Under the pieces are notes generated by a model. It had not been told where the DNA came from. It made no database searches and worked only from the letters and a program-made list of their open reading frames with translations. This document shows positions 1-7,910 of a stretch of DNA of 18,888 bases, piece by piece (position 1 is the stretch's first letter; each line of letters begins with the position of its first letter). This stretch comes from Chitinophaga pinensis (lineage in GTDB: Bacteria; Bacteroidota; Bacteroidia; Flavobacteriales_D; Crocinitomicaceae). The stretch is from NCBI GenBank assembly GCA_945897765.1, contig CAMDGP010000013.1, forward strand, positions 1 to 18,888, given 5' to 3'. Position numbers and translations under genes: made by a program.

Positions 1-2736
1 TTTTAGGGCTGGGTCTCCAATTAAAGTAAAACTTCTTTTATTGTCGCTATTTCCAGCTTCATTTTTCGTTCTTTGAACTATCTCTCCAAAGGTTCTTGGG
101 TTACCTTGAGCATCCCGTTCAAAAACATTTCTGTAAAATGCTAAGCCCGTATTAGAATTTACACCGAAGTAAACAGAACGTGTAGTGGTCATCAAAGCGA
201 TTGCTGCTCCATTTGGATTTAAAGAAGCCCATTCACCCGCAGAAACGCGAGCTGGATCATCATATTTTGTAAATTCACATGTTGCAGAAACAAATAAATT
301 TAGTGCATTAATATTATTCCAAGATTGAATTTGAGGAATGGTTACAACTCTTTCTTCCGCTAAGCCAACCTCACCACCGTGACCAACATAATTTACAATT
401 AATGCCCCACGTTGTACACGATCAGTGATAGCGTTGAAAACATCAGGATAGCGTTGTCCACCTGCAGATGTTTGCTGGGGAAAAGCATCCATATAAAGTT
501 TATCGCAATTCATTTCTCTATGATTCTTTTTAACCCAATTGTACTGCGGTTCAGTGTCATACTTCAAAAAATAGGCTCCTTCTTCATCATCAGCAATTTG
601 AACATATTTAAGTCGCCAATCTCCGTAAGTGTTTGCACTATTATCTCCCAAACAACAAGATGCACCTTGATTTGCAAATAAACTTGACCCATTTTTTATG
701 TAATGTTCAATTTTATCAACTTGTTGTTTTGCTTGCGTAATATTACTCGCTAAAATCCTTCCAATTCCTATATCCAACATATCCGTAGATTCAATCGACT
801 CGTTATCATCTAACATACCATAAAAATCATCAGTCACCAAAGCTGAAATATGATTTTCGCTATTATCAACTTGGTAAGTTAGGACGTAATTATTGTTATT
901 TGAAACTCGATCCTTTGGGTCATAAGTTCCATCACCAAAAAGTAACAAATAATTAGGTTTTGTAGTAGGATTCAAAAGGCCACGATCATAAAACATTTTT
1001 GCAAACATTCGGATGGCACCAGCATCTTTGGCTCCTGAACTAAACTCGTTAAAAATTGCTTCCGTAGTTGTAACATGAACAGTCAACCCCTCTTCGCGAT
1101 GTAAATCAGCTAGTCTATTGGCTTGCGAAATAAAATCGGAGTGAGTTACAATCAAATAATCAGCTTGTGGTAAACCGTGTAAATTTTGATAAGATACAAC
1201 ACCCACTTTTTCAGGTGTAAAAAAAGAAGAACCGTTTGATGCTAAAAATTCTTTGTATTCTAAAACCGTTTTAAAAGTAAAATTGGATCCTGCCAAAACT
1301 CCATTGATTCGTTTCGGTTGTTGCCTATCAGAAACGTCCCATACAAATCCATTGCTCGGAAAACTAGAGATAGTATAAGCAGCAACTTTGGTTGGTTGAT
1401 TGATGATTAAAGACCTAAATCCAAACTGAGTGCCATAAAAAACAAGTTTTCGTTTTGTGTTTAATAGAATTCTATCTAAATAGGTGAGCATATTGGGATT
1501 ATTCCTTGTCACTGATATTTTCAAAGGAATAGTTGACGGAGGATTGTTTAATGTGAAAGATTTTGTAGACCTAGAGTAATCTGTACCACCAGTTCCTGGT
1601 AATAATTCATCTAATAAAGTTTGATTGTTGACTGAAAATTTTTGACTTGGTCCTGATGAAGAAGCGGCATTTGAGGCCATTGCTGATTTAAATCGAATTG
1701 GAGCAGTATCAATATTTGGAATAGAAAAATTAATTGTGCGCTCCAATTCAATATCAAACAATTCGCCATACCAACGTTGTCCGCCACTTACTAAATTTAA
1801 CAAATCATTTTCGTAAACATCACGAAAGTTATAACTTGAAAAAGTTGTATCTGAATTAATATCTATTAAAGGAGCATTTTGAATTCGATTCGGTAATTCA
1901 TTTGAATTAATATTGATAAAATAATAGGAAAAATCTGAATACGTATTTCTCCTTTGCTCAAACTCTGCGGTTCCATTTGCGGACCACTTATGCGGACCCC
2001 ATGCGTTGAATAAGATATAATCAGTTACATCAAAACTACCATCTTGGTCTCCAGCAATAAAAATCGCATTTTTTATTAAATCATCTGGTCTATAAATCGA
2101 ATTTAACTCAGGAATAACGCCATCGCCATTTCCATAAATATGAATATGATTTGGATTTAAACTTGTAGTGCTTATTCCACAAGATTCCAAAAATGCTTTG
2201 TCGATTTTATAAATACCGTCTTTTTGAACTGAAATTTTAAACCAAGTCCCTGAACCTTCGCGAAGAACAGAGTTTTCAACAAAATCTTTTTGAATGGAAA
2301 TGTTTTCAGTTTTTGTTAATTCAAAAGTCACTCTTTTCAATCTAAAAAGCTGATTATTTACTTTTTTATAAGGTGTAGAGTAAACAACAAAATAATTCTG
2401 ATTTCCTGCTGATGTAACCTTAAAATCTAGCTTTATTTCTTCTGAAACTGAATAATTTATATATTCCAAATGCTTTCTGTCAATTTCAGGTGCTAGCTCA
2501 AATTCGATATCTTTTAGTTTTACTTGAGCATTCTTAAATTTTACTTCTTCTTTTGCATAAAAAAAAGGAACACCATTATCAAGCCCACAATCTTTAACTT
2601 GAGAAAAAATTAAATTTTCTTCATTTGATCCTACAAATGATTGTTGTTGCCAATCTAAATCATACTTAAATTCTTGAGCAAAACCAGCAAGATTTATAAG
2701 GCTAAGACAAACTATTAGAAAATTTTTATAATGCAT
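1..2736 (-). CDS. porU: PorU, T9SS C-terminal signal peptidase (C25/gingipain family), 3' end cut off by the window
   Basis: PorU is the cell-surface protease of the type IX secretion system; it cleaves C-terminal sorting domains from cargo and can link cargo to the surface. The frame is open from an ATG at 2736 to position 1 (912 codons, no internal stop), so the C-terminal third is missing; family members I recall are about 1100-1300 residues. Residues 1-20 form a signal peptide (MHYKNFLIVCLSLINLAGFA, then QEF). The C25 catalytic pair is visible: His786 in VNYVGHGGE and Cys820 in SATCEFTKYDDP, 34 residues apart as in gingipains. Upstream lie DYLIVTHSDF (start of the caspase-like fold) and LLLFGDGTYDP. 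The last residues in view, FTLIGDPALK, are also typical of the family. It is divergent from the porP-gldJ pair. No short open frame antisense to it looks real. Confidence 0.95.
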   Translation of the reverse strand, partial: MHYKNFLIVCLSLINLAGFAQEFKYDLDWQQQSFVGSNEENLIFSQVKDCGLDNGVPFFYAKEEVKFKNAQVKLKDIEFELAPEIDRKHLEYINYSVSEEIKLDFKVTSAGNQNYFVVYSTPYKKVNNQLFRLKRVTFELTKTENISIQKDFVENSVLREGSGTWFKISVQKDGIYKIDKAFLESCGISTTSLNPNHIHIYGNGDGVIPELNSIYRPDDLIKNAIFIAGDQDGSFDVTDYILFNAWGPHKWSANGTAEFEQRRNTYSDFSYYFININSNELPNRIQNAPLIDINSDTTFSSYNFRDVYENDLLNLVSGGQRWYGELFDIELERTINFSIPNIDTAPIRFKSAMASNAASSSGPSQKFSVNNQTLLDELLPGTGGTDYSRSTKSFTLNNPPSTIPLKISVTRNNPNMLTYLDRILLNTKRKLVFYGTQFGFRSLIINQPTKVAAYTISSFPSNGFVWDVSDRQQPKRINGVLAGSNFTFKTVLEYKEFLASNGSSFFTPEKVGVVSYQNLHGLPQADYLIVTHSDFISQANRLADLHREEGLTVHVTTTEAIFNEFSSGAKDAGAIRMFAKMFYDRGLLNPTTKPNYLLLFGDGTYDPKDRVSNNNNYVLTYQVDNSENHISALVTDDFYGMLDDNESIESTDMLDIGIGRILASNITQAKQQVDKIEHYIKNGSSLFANQGASCCLGDNSANTYGDWRLKYVQIADDEEGAYFLKYDTEPQYNWVKKNHREMNCDKLYMDAFPQQTSAGGQRYPDVFNAITDRVQRGALIVNYVGHGGEVGLAEERVVTIPQIQSWNNINALNLFVSATCEFTKYDDPARVSAGEWASLNPNGAAIALMTTTRSVYFGVNSNTGLAFYRNVFERDAQGNPRTFGEIVQRTKNEAGNSDNKRSFTLIGDPALK

Positions 2737-2842
2737 ATTGCTGGTTGATTTCCAAGATGAATGAATAAAAAACGAATAAACATCTTTTTTATTTCAATAA
2801 ATATTCGATATTTGTAACCTTAAAACCAAAATTGCGTTAAAA
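2737..2842. promoter_or_regulatory. Divergent intergenic region between porU and the porP-like gene
   Basis: These 106 bp must hold the promoters of both porU (leftward) and the porP-gldJ pair (rightward). On the plus strand GATATTTG (2807-2814) is one base off the Bacteroidetes -7 consensus TAnnTTTG and lies 28 nt before the chosen start. The flanking TTTGTAACCTT recurs almost unchanged at 3861-3870 ahead of gldJ. I see no convincing -33 TTG at the right spacing and no good TAnnTTTG on the minus strand. The promoter call is weak. Confidence 0.3.
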
Positions 2843-3847
2843 TTGTTCGTGCTTAAACCTAAGTTTGTGAAGACATACGGCTCTAAATTATTTATATTAG
2901 CAATGATATTCATTGCATCACTCGGTAATACAAGTTGGTCTCAAGACCCTACATTTACTCAGTTTTATTCTAATCCTGTCTATTTGAATCCAGCACTAGC
3001 GGGCTCTACAGGTTGTCCAAGGGTAGCCTTAAACTACAGAAATGAGTGGCCTCAGCTAACTGGAAATTATGTTACCTACAGCGCTGCGTTTGATACGTAT
3101 GCTAAAAGTATTTCAGGTGGAATTGGAATTTTAGCTATGCACGACCAACAAGGTCAAGGGACAATTCAAACAACGATGATAGGTGGTATTTACTCTTATA
3201 ACTTAAAAGTAAATCGTAAATTTTCAATAATGTTAGGCGCGAGAGCTGCTTATTTTCAAAAGTTTTTAGATTGGGATAAATTAACTTTTGGTGACATGAT
3301 TGATGCCCGAAGAGGCTTTATCTATCAAACAGGAGATGTACCCAGAGGAAATGGAAGACGAGGTTTCTTTGATGCTTCTGCTGGTTTTGTGGGATTTGGA
3401 AAAGGATTTTATTTTGGTGGAGCAGTTCATCATATAAATCGTCCTGACGAATCTATGATTTTAGGTCAATCCAAACTTCCCATGCGTTTTACAGGGCATG
3501 CTGGTGCTGATATAGCAATTGGTTCAAAAGGTCGTTATGCAAGTACAACTAGTATTATGCCTAACATTATTTATCAATATCAGAATGGCTTTCAAGAGTT
3601 AAGTATTGGTACTTATATTAAATACGGTAATTTCACTGTTGGTGCATGGTATAGAAACAGAGATGCTTTTATTCTTTGTTTTGGAATTACAACTGAAAAA
3701 TTTAAAATTGGATACAGTTACGATTTAACAGTATCTAAATTAGGAAACGGTATCTCTGGAGGTTCTCACGAAGTTTCAATGGGTCTCAACCTAAAATGTA
3801 AAAAGAAATCAAAGAATTTCAGAAAAATTTCTTGTCCATCTTTTTAA
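2843..3847 (+). CDS. PorP/SprF family type IX secretion outer-membrane protein
   Basis: This is a T9SS-associated outer-membrane beta-barrel protein of the PorP/SprF family. A basic N-terminus and hydrophobic stretch (about residues 15-30) form a signal peptide with likely cleavage before QDPTFTQFYSNP. That motif, followed by VYLNPALAGSTGCPR and NYRNEWP, is the family signature. A glycine- and aromatic-rich barrel follows. The C-terminus (VSMGLNLKCKKK, then KISCPSF) has the common family ending. The start is a non-ATG codon: TTG at 2843 gives 334 residues, and GTG at 2849 is almost as good. The first in-frame ATG (Met21) would remove the positive charges of the signal peptide. It lies 66 bp before gldJ on the same strand, probably co-transcribed. 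In Porphyromonas, PorP is paired with PorK, a GldJ/GldK-type lipoprotein, so the arrangement is functionally sensible. I cannot say whether it is PorP or an SprF-like paralogue. Confidence 0.93.
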   Translation: MFVLKPKFVKTYGSKLFILAMIFIASLGNTSWSQDPTFTQFYSNPVYLNPALAGSTGCPRVALNYRNEWPQLTGNYVTYSAAFDTYAKSISGGIGILAMHDQQGQGTIQTTMIGGIYSYNLKVNRKFSIMLGARAAYFQKFLDWDKLTFGDMIDARRGFIYQTGDVPRGNGRRGFFDASAGFVGFGKGFYFGGAVHHINRPDESMILGQSKLPMRFTGHAGADIAIGSKGRYASTTSIMPNIIYQYQNGFQELSIGTYIKYGNFTVGAWYRNRDAFILCFGITTEKFKIGYSYDLTVSKLGNGISGGSHEVSMGLNLKCKKKSKNFRKISCPSF

Positions 3848-3860
3848 AATTTATAAATAG

Positions 3861-3870
3861 TTTGTAACTT
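3861..3870 (+). promoter_or_regulatory. Possible promoter-like element ahead of gldJ
   Basis: ATAGTTTGTAACTT in the 66-bp gap between the porP-like gene and gldJ resembles ATATTTGTAACCTT ahead of the porP-like gene (TTTGTAAC is identical in both). It could be an internal promoter allowing separate expression of gldJ. The match to TAnnTTTG is imperfect and the gap is very AT-rich, so this may be chance. Confidence 0.2.
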
Positions 3871-3913
3871 TTTAATGTTTTTGAATTTATTTTCTACAAC
3901 TAGACATCATATT

Positions 3914-6343
3914 ATGAAAATAACTAAGTTAAATTTATTTGGATTAACACTAATTGGATTGGTGTTAATATCATCTTGTGCGAAAGAAACTTCCTCTTCA
4001 ACAGGTTGGGAATACAACAACTATGAAAATGGTGGTTTCGAAAAATTCGATGCCAGAGAACAAGAAACTGGTCCTGGACTGGTAATGATCGAAGGTGGAA
4101 CTTTCACAATGGGGCGTACCGAACAAGATGTAATGTATGATTGGAATGCAAGAGCAGCTAGAGTAACTGTCTCTTCTTTTTACTTGGACAGAACTGAGGT
4201 AACAAACTTGCATTGGTTAGAATACATGTATTGGATGAAACGTGTTTACTATAAAACGTACCCCCACATTTACAAGAAAAGTTTACCTGATACGTTAGCA
4301 TGGAGAACAGCTTTAGGATACAGAGAAAAATATGTTACTTACTATTTACGTCACCCATCTTATCGTGATTATCCAGTAGTTGGTGTATCTTGGTTACAAG
4401 CAAACGACTTTTGTAAGTGGAGAACTGACCGTGTAAATGAATCAATTTTAGTTCGTGAAGGTGTTATTAAATGGCATTTCTCTGATAACTCAAATCACTT
4501 GAATACATACAAAGGTGGAAGTGATATGGGAGATGTTGGAGCGGCAAATTCACCTCAAAAAGATTTCCAAAAAATGGTTTCTACTCCTCAAAACATGTTC
4601 AGTACTGAAAACTATTTAAATGGAGCTTACAATACTGAAACAGGTACTGTGGATGAAAATGGCGTTGCAAAAGGTGGTTATACCTTGGACAATGGAACTA
4701 AAAAAATACCTTTAGACAAAAAAACAGGTCGTGGTATTCCAAGAGATCCTTACCAACTTGAAAACTTTGATCCAGTTATGGCAAATGTTGAAAGTGGTCG
4801 CTTAGGTTCAAGACCGGTTAAGTTAGAAGATGGGATTTTATTACCTAACTATCGTTTACCAACTGAAGCTGAATGGGAATTTGCTGCTTTAGGATTAATT
4901 GGAAATTTAGATCCAAATTCTGAAAATATTAATGATAGAAGAATTTATCCTTGGGATGGTCACTATGTTAGACAAGCTGAACAACAATTTGCAGGTGCAA
5001 TTCAAGCGAACTTTGTAAGAGGTAAAGGTGACATGATGGGTGTTGCTGGAAACTTGAATGATGGTGGTGATATTACTGTTCGTGTTGATGATTTCTGGCC
5101 TAATGATTACGGTTTATATCACATGGCTGGTAATGTTTCTGAATGGGTAATGGATGTCTATCGTCCTATGTCTAGTGAAGTATTCGAAGAATTCATGCCT
5201 TTCCGTGGAAACGTTTATAAAACTCAATTATTAGTTCCAGACGGTTTATATGACAAACCAGTTAAAGCAACTGAAAATGTTTATGATGTTCATGGTATGA
5301 AAGAATTTGTAAATGAGTTTGCTCGGGTAAAATACTTAGCTTACGCCAATTCAGCTTACCAACAAGATAAAACTAAATCTTATCAAACAAATGTTCCTAA
5401 AGGTGCTACAGCAACAAAAAATGATAGCATTGTAAATAATAGCCCGATGAATTCTAGAATTTATTCAAGACAAGATCCTAGAAAATATCAGTTTAATACT
5501 CCTAGTGCAAGTTATATTTCAAACAAAAACAAATTTACAGATCAAGAAAGATTACAATTTGAATTCTTGGATACTTTAAATATGTTACTAGATACATCAA
5601 TTGCATTGTGTAACCAAGGAAGAACGGTTGCAGCTTCAGCTTACATAGAAAGAGTATTATTTAACAAATTGTTACCTGTTGAAATTAAAGATGGGGCAAC
5701 AACTGTTAATCTATTAGATAACATTATGATGCCAGCTTTCAATATGGCAGCACCCCCAGCATACATGGGTATTTCTGTGGCTGGTGATCCAAATCATATT
5801 TTTAGTAAAGAATACTTAGAATACAAATTCCAATCTTATTATTTAGATCCAACCATTACAACTTGGATTATCACTTTAAGAAATGGTTTGACTGAATTCG
5901 TAACTGAAACGAAAGGAAAACAACGTTGGAGAAATGTTACTGTTGAAGAAAATGCAGGTCGTTTAAACTACCGTCAAGATGATTACCGCGATGCATTAGA
6001 TGGTGACTTAGAATCTTCTATCTTCTACAACAATCCTACTCGTAAAAATGACATCAATCAAGGAAGAAGAAATTCTAAACAAGTGATGTATCAAAACGAG
6101 CATGAAAATGAAGATTTAGAAGGCAACTCAATCAATAGTTCTTCAAGTGGATGGCCTACAACATTAATCTCCGACAAATCGAGAGTGTATAAAGGTGGTT
6201 CTTGGGCAGATAGAGCTTATTGGTTATCTCCAGGAAACAGAAGATTCTTAGATGAAGATAAAGGATCCGCAATGATTGGATTCCGATGTGCGATGGATAG
6301 AGTCGGAAGTTCAAGACCTAATTTGAAAAAAGGAAATAAATAA
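3914..6343 (+). CDS. gldJ: GldJ, gliding motility/T9SS outer-membrane lipoprotein with FGE-like (formylglycine-generating enzyme) fold, unusually long
   Basis: GldJ is an outer-membrane lipoprotein needed for gliding and, through stabilising GldK and partners, for type IX secretion. I start it at ATG 3914 (809 residues) rather than the in-frame ATG at 3875. From 3914 the protein opens with a clean lipoprotein signal, MKITKLNLFG then LVLISSC, with lipidated Cys22; the earlier start adds 13 residues before it. FGE-sulfatase domain motifs appear in order: GLVMIEGGTFTMGRTEQD (about 55-75), YLDRTEVTN, YPVVGVSWLQANDFCKWR, RLPTEAEWEFAALG (314-326), GLYHMAGNVSEWV (400-412), and after a long gap KGGSW (760-764) and GFRCAMD (789-795). 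The roughly 350 residues between AGNVSEWV and KGGSW make it much longer than Flavobacterium GldJ (about 560 residues). It is a structural, not catalytic, FGE homologue by family knowledge. It is followed at once by a strong terminator. Confidence 0.93.
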   Translation: MKITKLNLFGLTLIGLVLISSCAKETSSSTGWEYNNYENGGFEKFDAREQETGPGLVMIEGGTFTMGRTEQDVMYDWNARAARVTVSSFYLDRTEVTNLHWLEYMYWMKRVYYKTYPHIYKKSLPDTLAWRTALGYREKYVTYYLRHPSYRDYPVVGVSWLQANDFCKWRTDRVNESILVREGVIKWHFSDNSNHLNTYKGGSDMGDVGAANSPQKDFQKMVSTPQNMFSTENYLNGAYNTETGTVDENGVAKGGYTLDNGTKKIPLDKKTGRGIPRDPYQLENFDPVMANVESGRLGSRPVKLEDGILLPNYRLPTEAEWEFAALGLIGNLDPNSENINDRRIYPWDGHYVRQAEQQFAGAIQANFVRGKGDMMGVAGNLNDGGDITVRVDDFWPNDYGLYHMAGNVSEWVMDVYRPMSSEVFEEFMPFRGNVYKTQLLVPDGLYDKPVKATENVYDVHGMKEFVNEFARVKYLAYANSAYQQDKTKSYQTNVPKGATATKNDSIVNNSPMNSRIYSRQDPRKYQFNTPSASYISNKNKFTDQERLQFEFLDTLNMLLDTSIALCNQGRTVAASAYIERVLFNKLLPVEIKDGATTVNLLDNIMMPAFNMAAPPAYMGISVAGDPNHIFSKEYLEYKFQSYYLDPTITTWIITLRNGLTEFVTETKGKQRWRNVTVEENAGRLNYRQDDYRDALDGDLESSIFYNNPTRKNDINQGRRNSKQVMYQNEHENEDLEGNSINSSSSGWPTTLISDKSRVYKGGSWADRAYWLSPGNRRFLDEDKGSAMIGFRCAMDRVGSSRPNLKKGNK

Positions 6344-6350
6344 ATAAATT

Positions 6351-6382
6351 AAAAAGCCCGATTATAATCGGGCTTTTTTTTT
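6351..6382 (+). terminator. Rho-independent terminator after gldJ (perfect palindrome)
   Basis: AAAAAGCCCGATTA at 6351-6364 is followed directly by its exact reverse complement at 6365-6378, then more T to 6382. The stem core is GCCCGAT/ATCGGGC with a U-run of nine, a strong intrinsic terminator for the porP-gldJ transcript. It ends only 12 nt before the murF ATG. Confidence 0.92.
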
Positions 6383-6394
6383 GAAATTTGTTTC

Positions 6395-7672
6395 ATGGAA
6401 AATTTATTTCAACTTTTTTATAAAACTTCAGGTGTTTCAACCGATACTCGGAAAATAAAAGAAGACTCATTATACATTGCCCTTAAGGGCGAAAATTTTG
6501 ATGGTAATATTTTTGCAGAAAAAGCAATTGAACTAGGAGCAAAATATGCAATAGTTGACAACAAAGATTTTGCGAATGAATCAACTATCTTTCATGTTGA
6601 AGATTCATTAATTTTTCTTCAAAAACTTTCTAATTACCACAGGAAAAAATTCAATATTCCGTTAATTGGTATTACAGGAAGCAATGGAAAAACTACCTCT
6701 AAAGAACTAATAAATTCAGTTCTTACAAGAAAGTTCAATGTGCTTTGCACTGCGGGAAATTTAAACAATCATATTGGAGTACCATTAACGCTACTAAATC
6801 TTTCAGAAGACCATCAAATTGCAATCATTGAAATGGGAGCAAATAAACCGAAAGATATTGAGGAATTGTGCCTAATAGCTGAACCAAATTTTGGGATAAT
6901 TACCAATGTAGGAAAAGCTCATTTACAAGGATTTATAAACTTTGAAGGTGTAATTGAAACAAAAAGTGAACTATATTCATTTGTAAAAAACAAACAAGGG
7001 AAAATCGTTATCAATGGTGATGATGAAATTTTAAATAATAAGGCGAATTCATTACGTTTAGAGAAAATCACTTATGGAACTAATGGCGAAAATCAAATTC
7101 AGGGAGATTTAGTTCAATTGAATCCCTTCGTTGAATTAAGATGGAAATCAGCTGATTATAGTTCTCCAATAATTCAAACAAACTTAGTTGGTAAATATAA
7201 CTTCTTCAATTTTCTAGCGGCAATTACTTTCGGAACAATCTTCAAAGTTGAAAACGAAAAAATAAATGAAGCAATTTCCAATTATGAGCCAACAAATAAT
7301 CGTTCTCAAGTTCAAAAAACGAAGGAAAATACCTTAATCATAGATTGCTATAATGCAAATCCTTCCAGTATGCAATTAGCTTTAGAAAGCTTTAAAGAAA
7401 TTCAACATCCAAATAAATTGGCAATATTGGGAGATATGTTTGAATTGGGTTTAGAAAGCGAAATTGAGCACAAAAAAATCGTGGATTATTGCGTTGAAAA
7501 TGAAATCCAATTTTTAACTGTTGGTGATTTTTTCCTAAAACATAATTCTTCAGGATATAAAAACACACAAGAAGCTATTGAATTTATTAATTCAGCTAAC
7601 CTAAAAAATAGTTTAATCCTACTTAAAGGTTCAAGAGGTATTGCACTTGAAAAAGTAATAAACTTTTTGTAA
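6395..7672 (+). CDS. murF: UDP-N-acetylmuramoyl-tripeptide--D-alanyl-D-alanine ligase
   Basis: MurF is the last cytoplasmic step of peptidoglycan stem-peptide synthesis: it joins D-Ala-D-Ala to the UDP-MurNAc tripeptide using ATP. The protein has 425 residues, full length for the family. The N-terminal substrate domain carries VSTDTRK (14-20). The central Mur ligase domain has the P-loop GSNGKTT (95-101), NNHIGVPLTLL (123-133), EMGAN (145-149), TNVGKAHL (169-176) and the ETKSEL segment with the lysine (Lys189) that is carbamylated in Mur ligases. The C-terminal domain has DCYNANP (316-322; DAYNANP is more usual) and LAILGDMFELG (341-351). No signal peptide, as expected. The start at 6395 leaves 12 nt from the gldJ terminator and no clear Shine-Dalgarno. 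From memory, murF next to gldJ is common in Flavobacteriia. Confidence 0.97.
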   Translation: MENLFQLFYKTSGVSTDTRKIKEDSLYIALKGENFDGNIFAEKAIELGAKYAIVDNKDFANESTIFHVEDSLIFLQKLSNYHRKKFNIPLIGITGSNGKTTSKELINSVLTRKFNVLCTAGNLNNHIGVPLTLLNLSEDHQIAIIEMGANKPKDIEELCLIAEPNFGIITNVGKAHLQGFINFEGVIETKSELYSFVKNKQGKIVINGDDEILNNKANSLRLEKITYGTNGENQIQGDLVQLNPFVELRWKSADYSSPIIQTNLVGKYNFFNFLAAITFGTIFKVENEKINEAISNYEPTNNRSQVQKTKENTLIIDCYNANPSSMQLALESFKEIQHPNKLAILGDMFELGLESEIEHKKIVDYCVENEIQFLTVGDFFLKHNSSGYKNTQEAIEFINSANLKNSLILLKGSRGIALEKVINFL

Positions 7673-7780
7673 GCTCAAAAAATGTTTCTTTTGTAAAAAT
7701 GAAAATTAAAAATGAGTGTGCGCTTTCTTACCACCAATATTTAAAATCATAATCTTAATGAAAATCCCAAATTGAGCTTA
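7670..7780. repeat. 9-bp inverted repeat around the murF 3' flank
   Basis: TAAGCTCAA at 7670-7678 (its TAA is the murF stop codon) is the exact reverse complement of TTGAGCTTA at 7772-7780. The arms are 93 nt apart, so this is not a simple terminator. It may be chance or the edge of a small inserted element; no target duplication was seen. Confidence 0.3.
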
Positions 7781-7795
7781 TAATTTCATTTTGCC

Positions 7796-7834
7796 ATTCT
7801 TTTTCCTTGATGAAAAAGAATCAAAAAATCAAGG
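7796..7834. repeat. Two overlapping, mutually exclusive hairpins
   Basis: Hairpin 1: ATTCTTTTTC (7796-7805) pairs perfectly with GAAAAAGAAT (7812-7821) around the loop CTTGAT. Hairpin 2: CCTTGAT (7805-7811) pairs perfectly with ATCAAGG (7828-7834). The loop of the first is the 5' arm of the second, so both cannot form at once, as in a switch or attenuator. Neither is followed by a T-run, so no terminator is implied. Confidence 0.55.
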
Positions 7835-7848
7835 CTCAGAATTTATTT

Positions 7849-7897
7849 TTGTTCGCAAATTATTGTTATACATGTATTTACAACTCGTAGCGAACAA
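7849..7897. repeat. 8-bp inverted repeat enclosing a 10-bp palindrome
   Basis: TTGTTCGC (7849-7856) and GCGAACAA (7890-7897) are exact reverse complements, 33 nt apart. Inside them ATACATGTAT (7868-7877) is a perfect 10-bp palindrome. This is part of the repeat-rich spacer; the function is unknown. Confidence 0.5.
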
Positions 7898-7910
7898 TTT
7901 TAACTCCTTT

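Noticed and set aside
412..681. 89-codon plus-strand open frame opposite porU
   Set aside because: It lies antisense to the catalytic region of porU, with no signal, motif or promoter; it is a by-product of AT-rich coding sequence.
3998..4213. Minus-strand open frame opposite gldJ
   Set aside because: Antisense to strongly conserved FGE-domain coding sequence, with no supporting signals.
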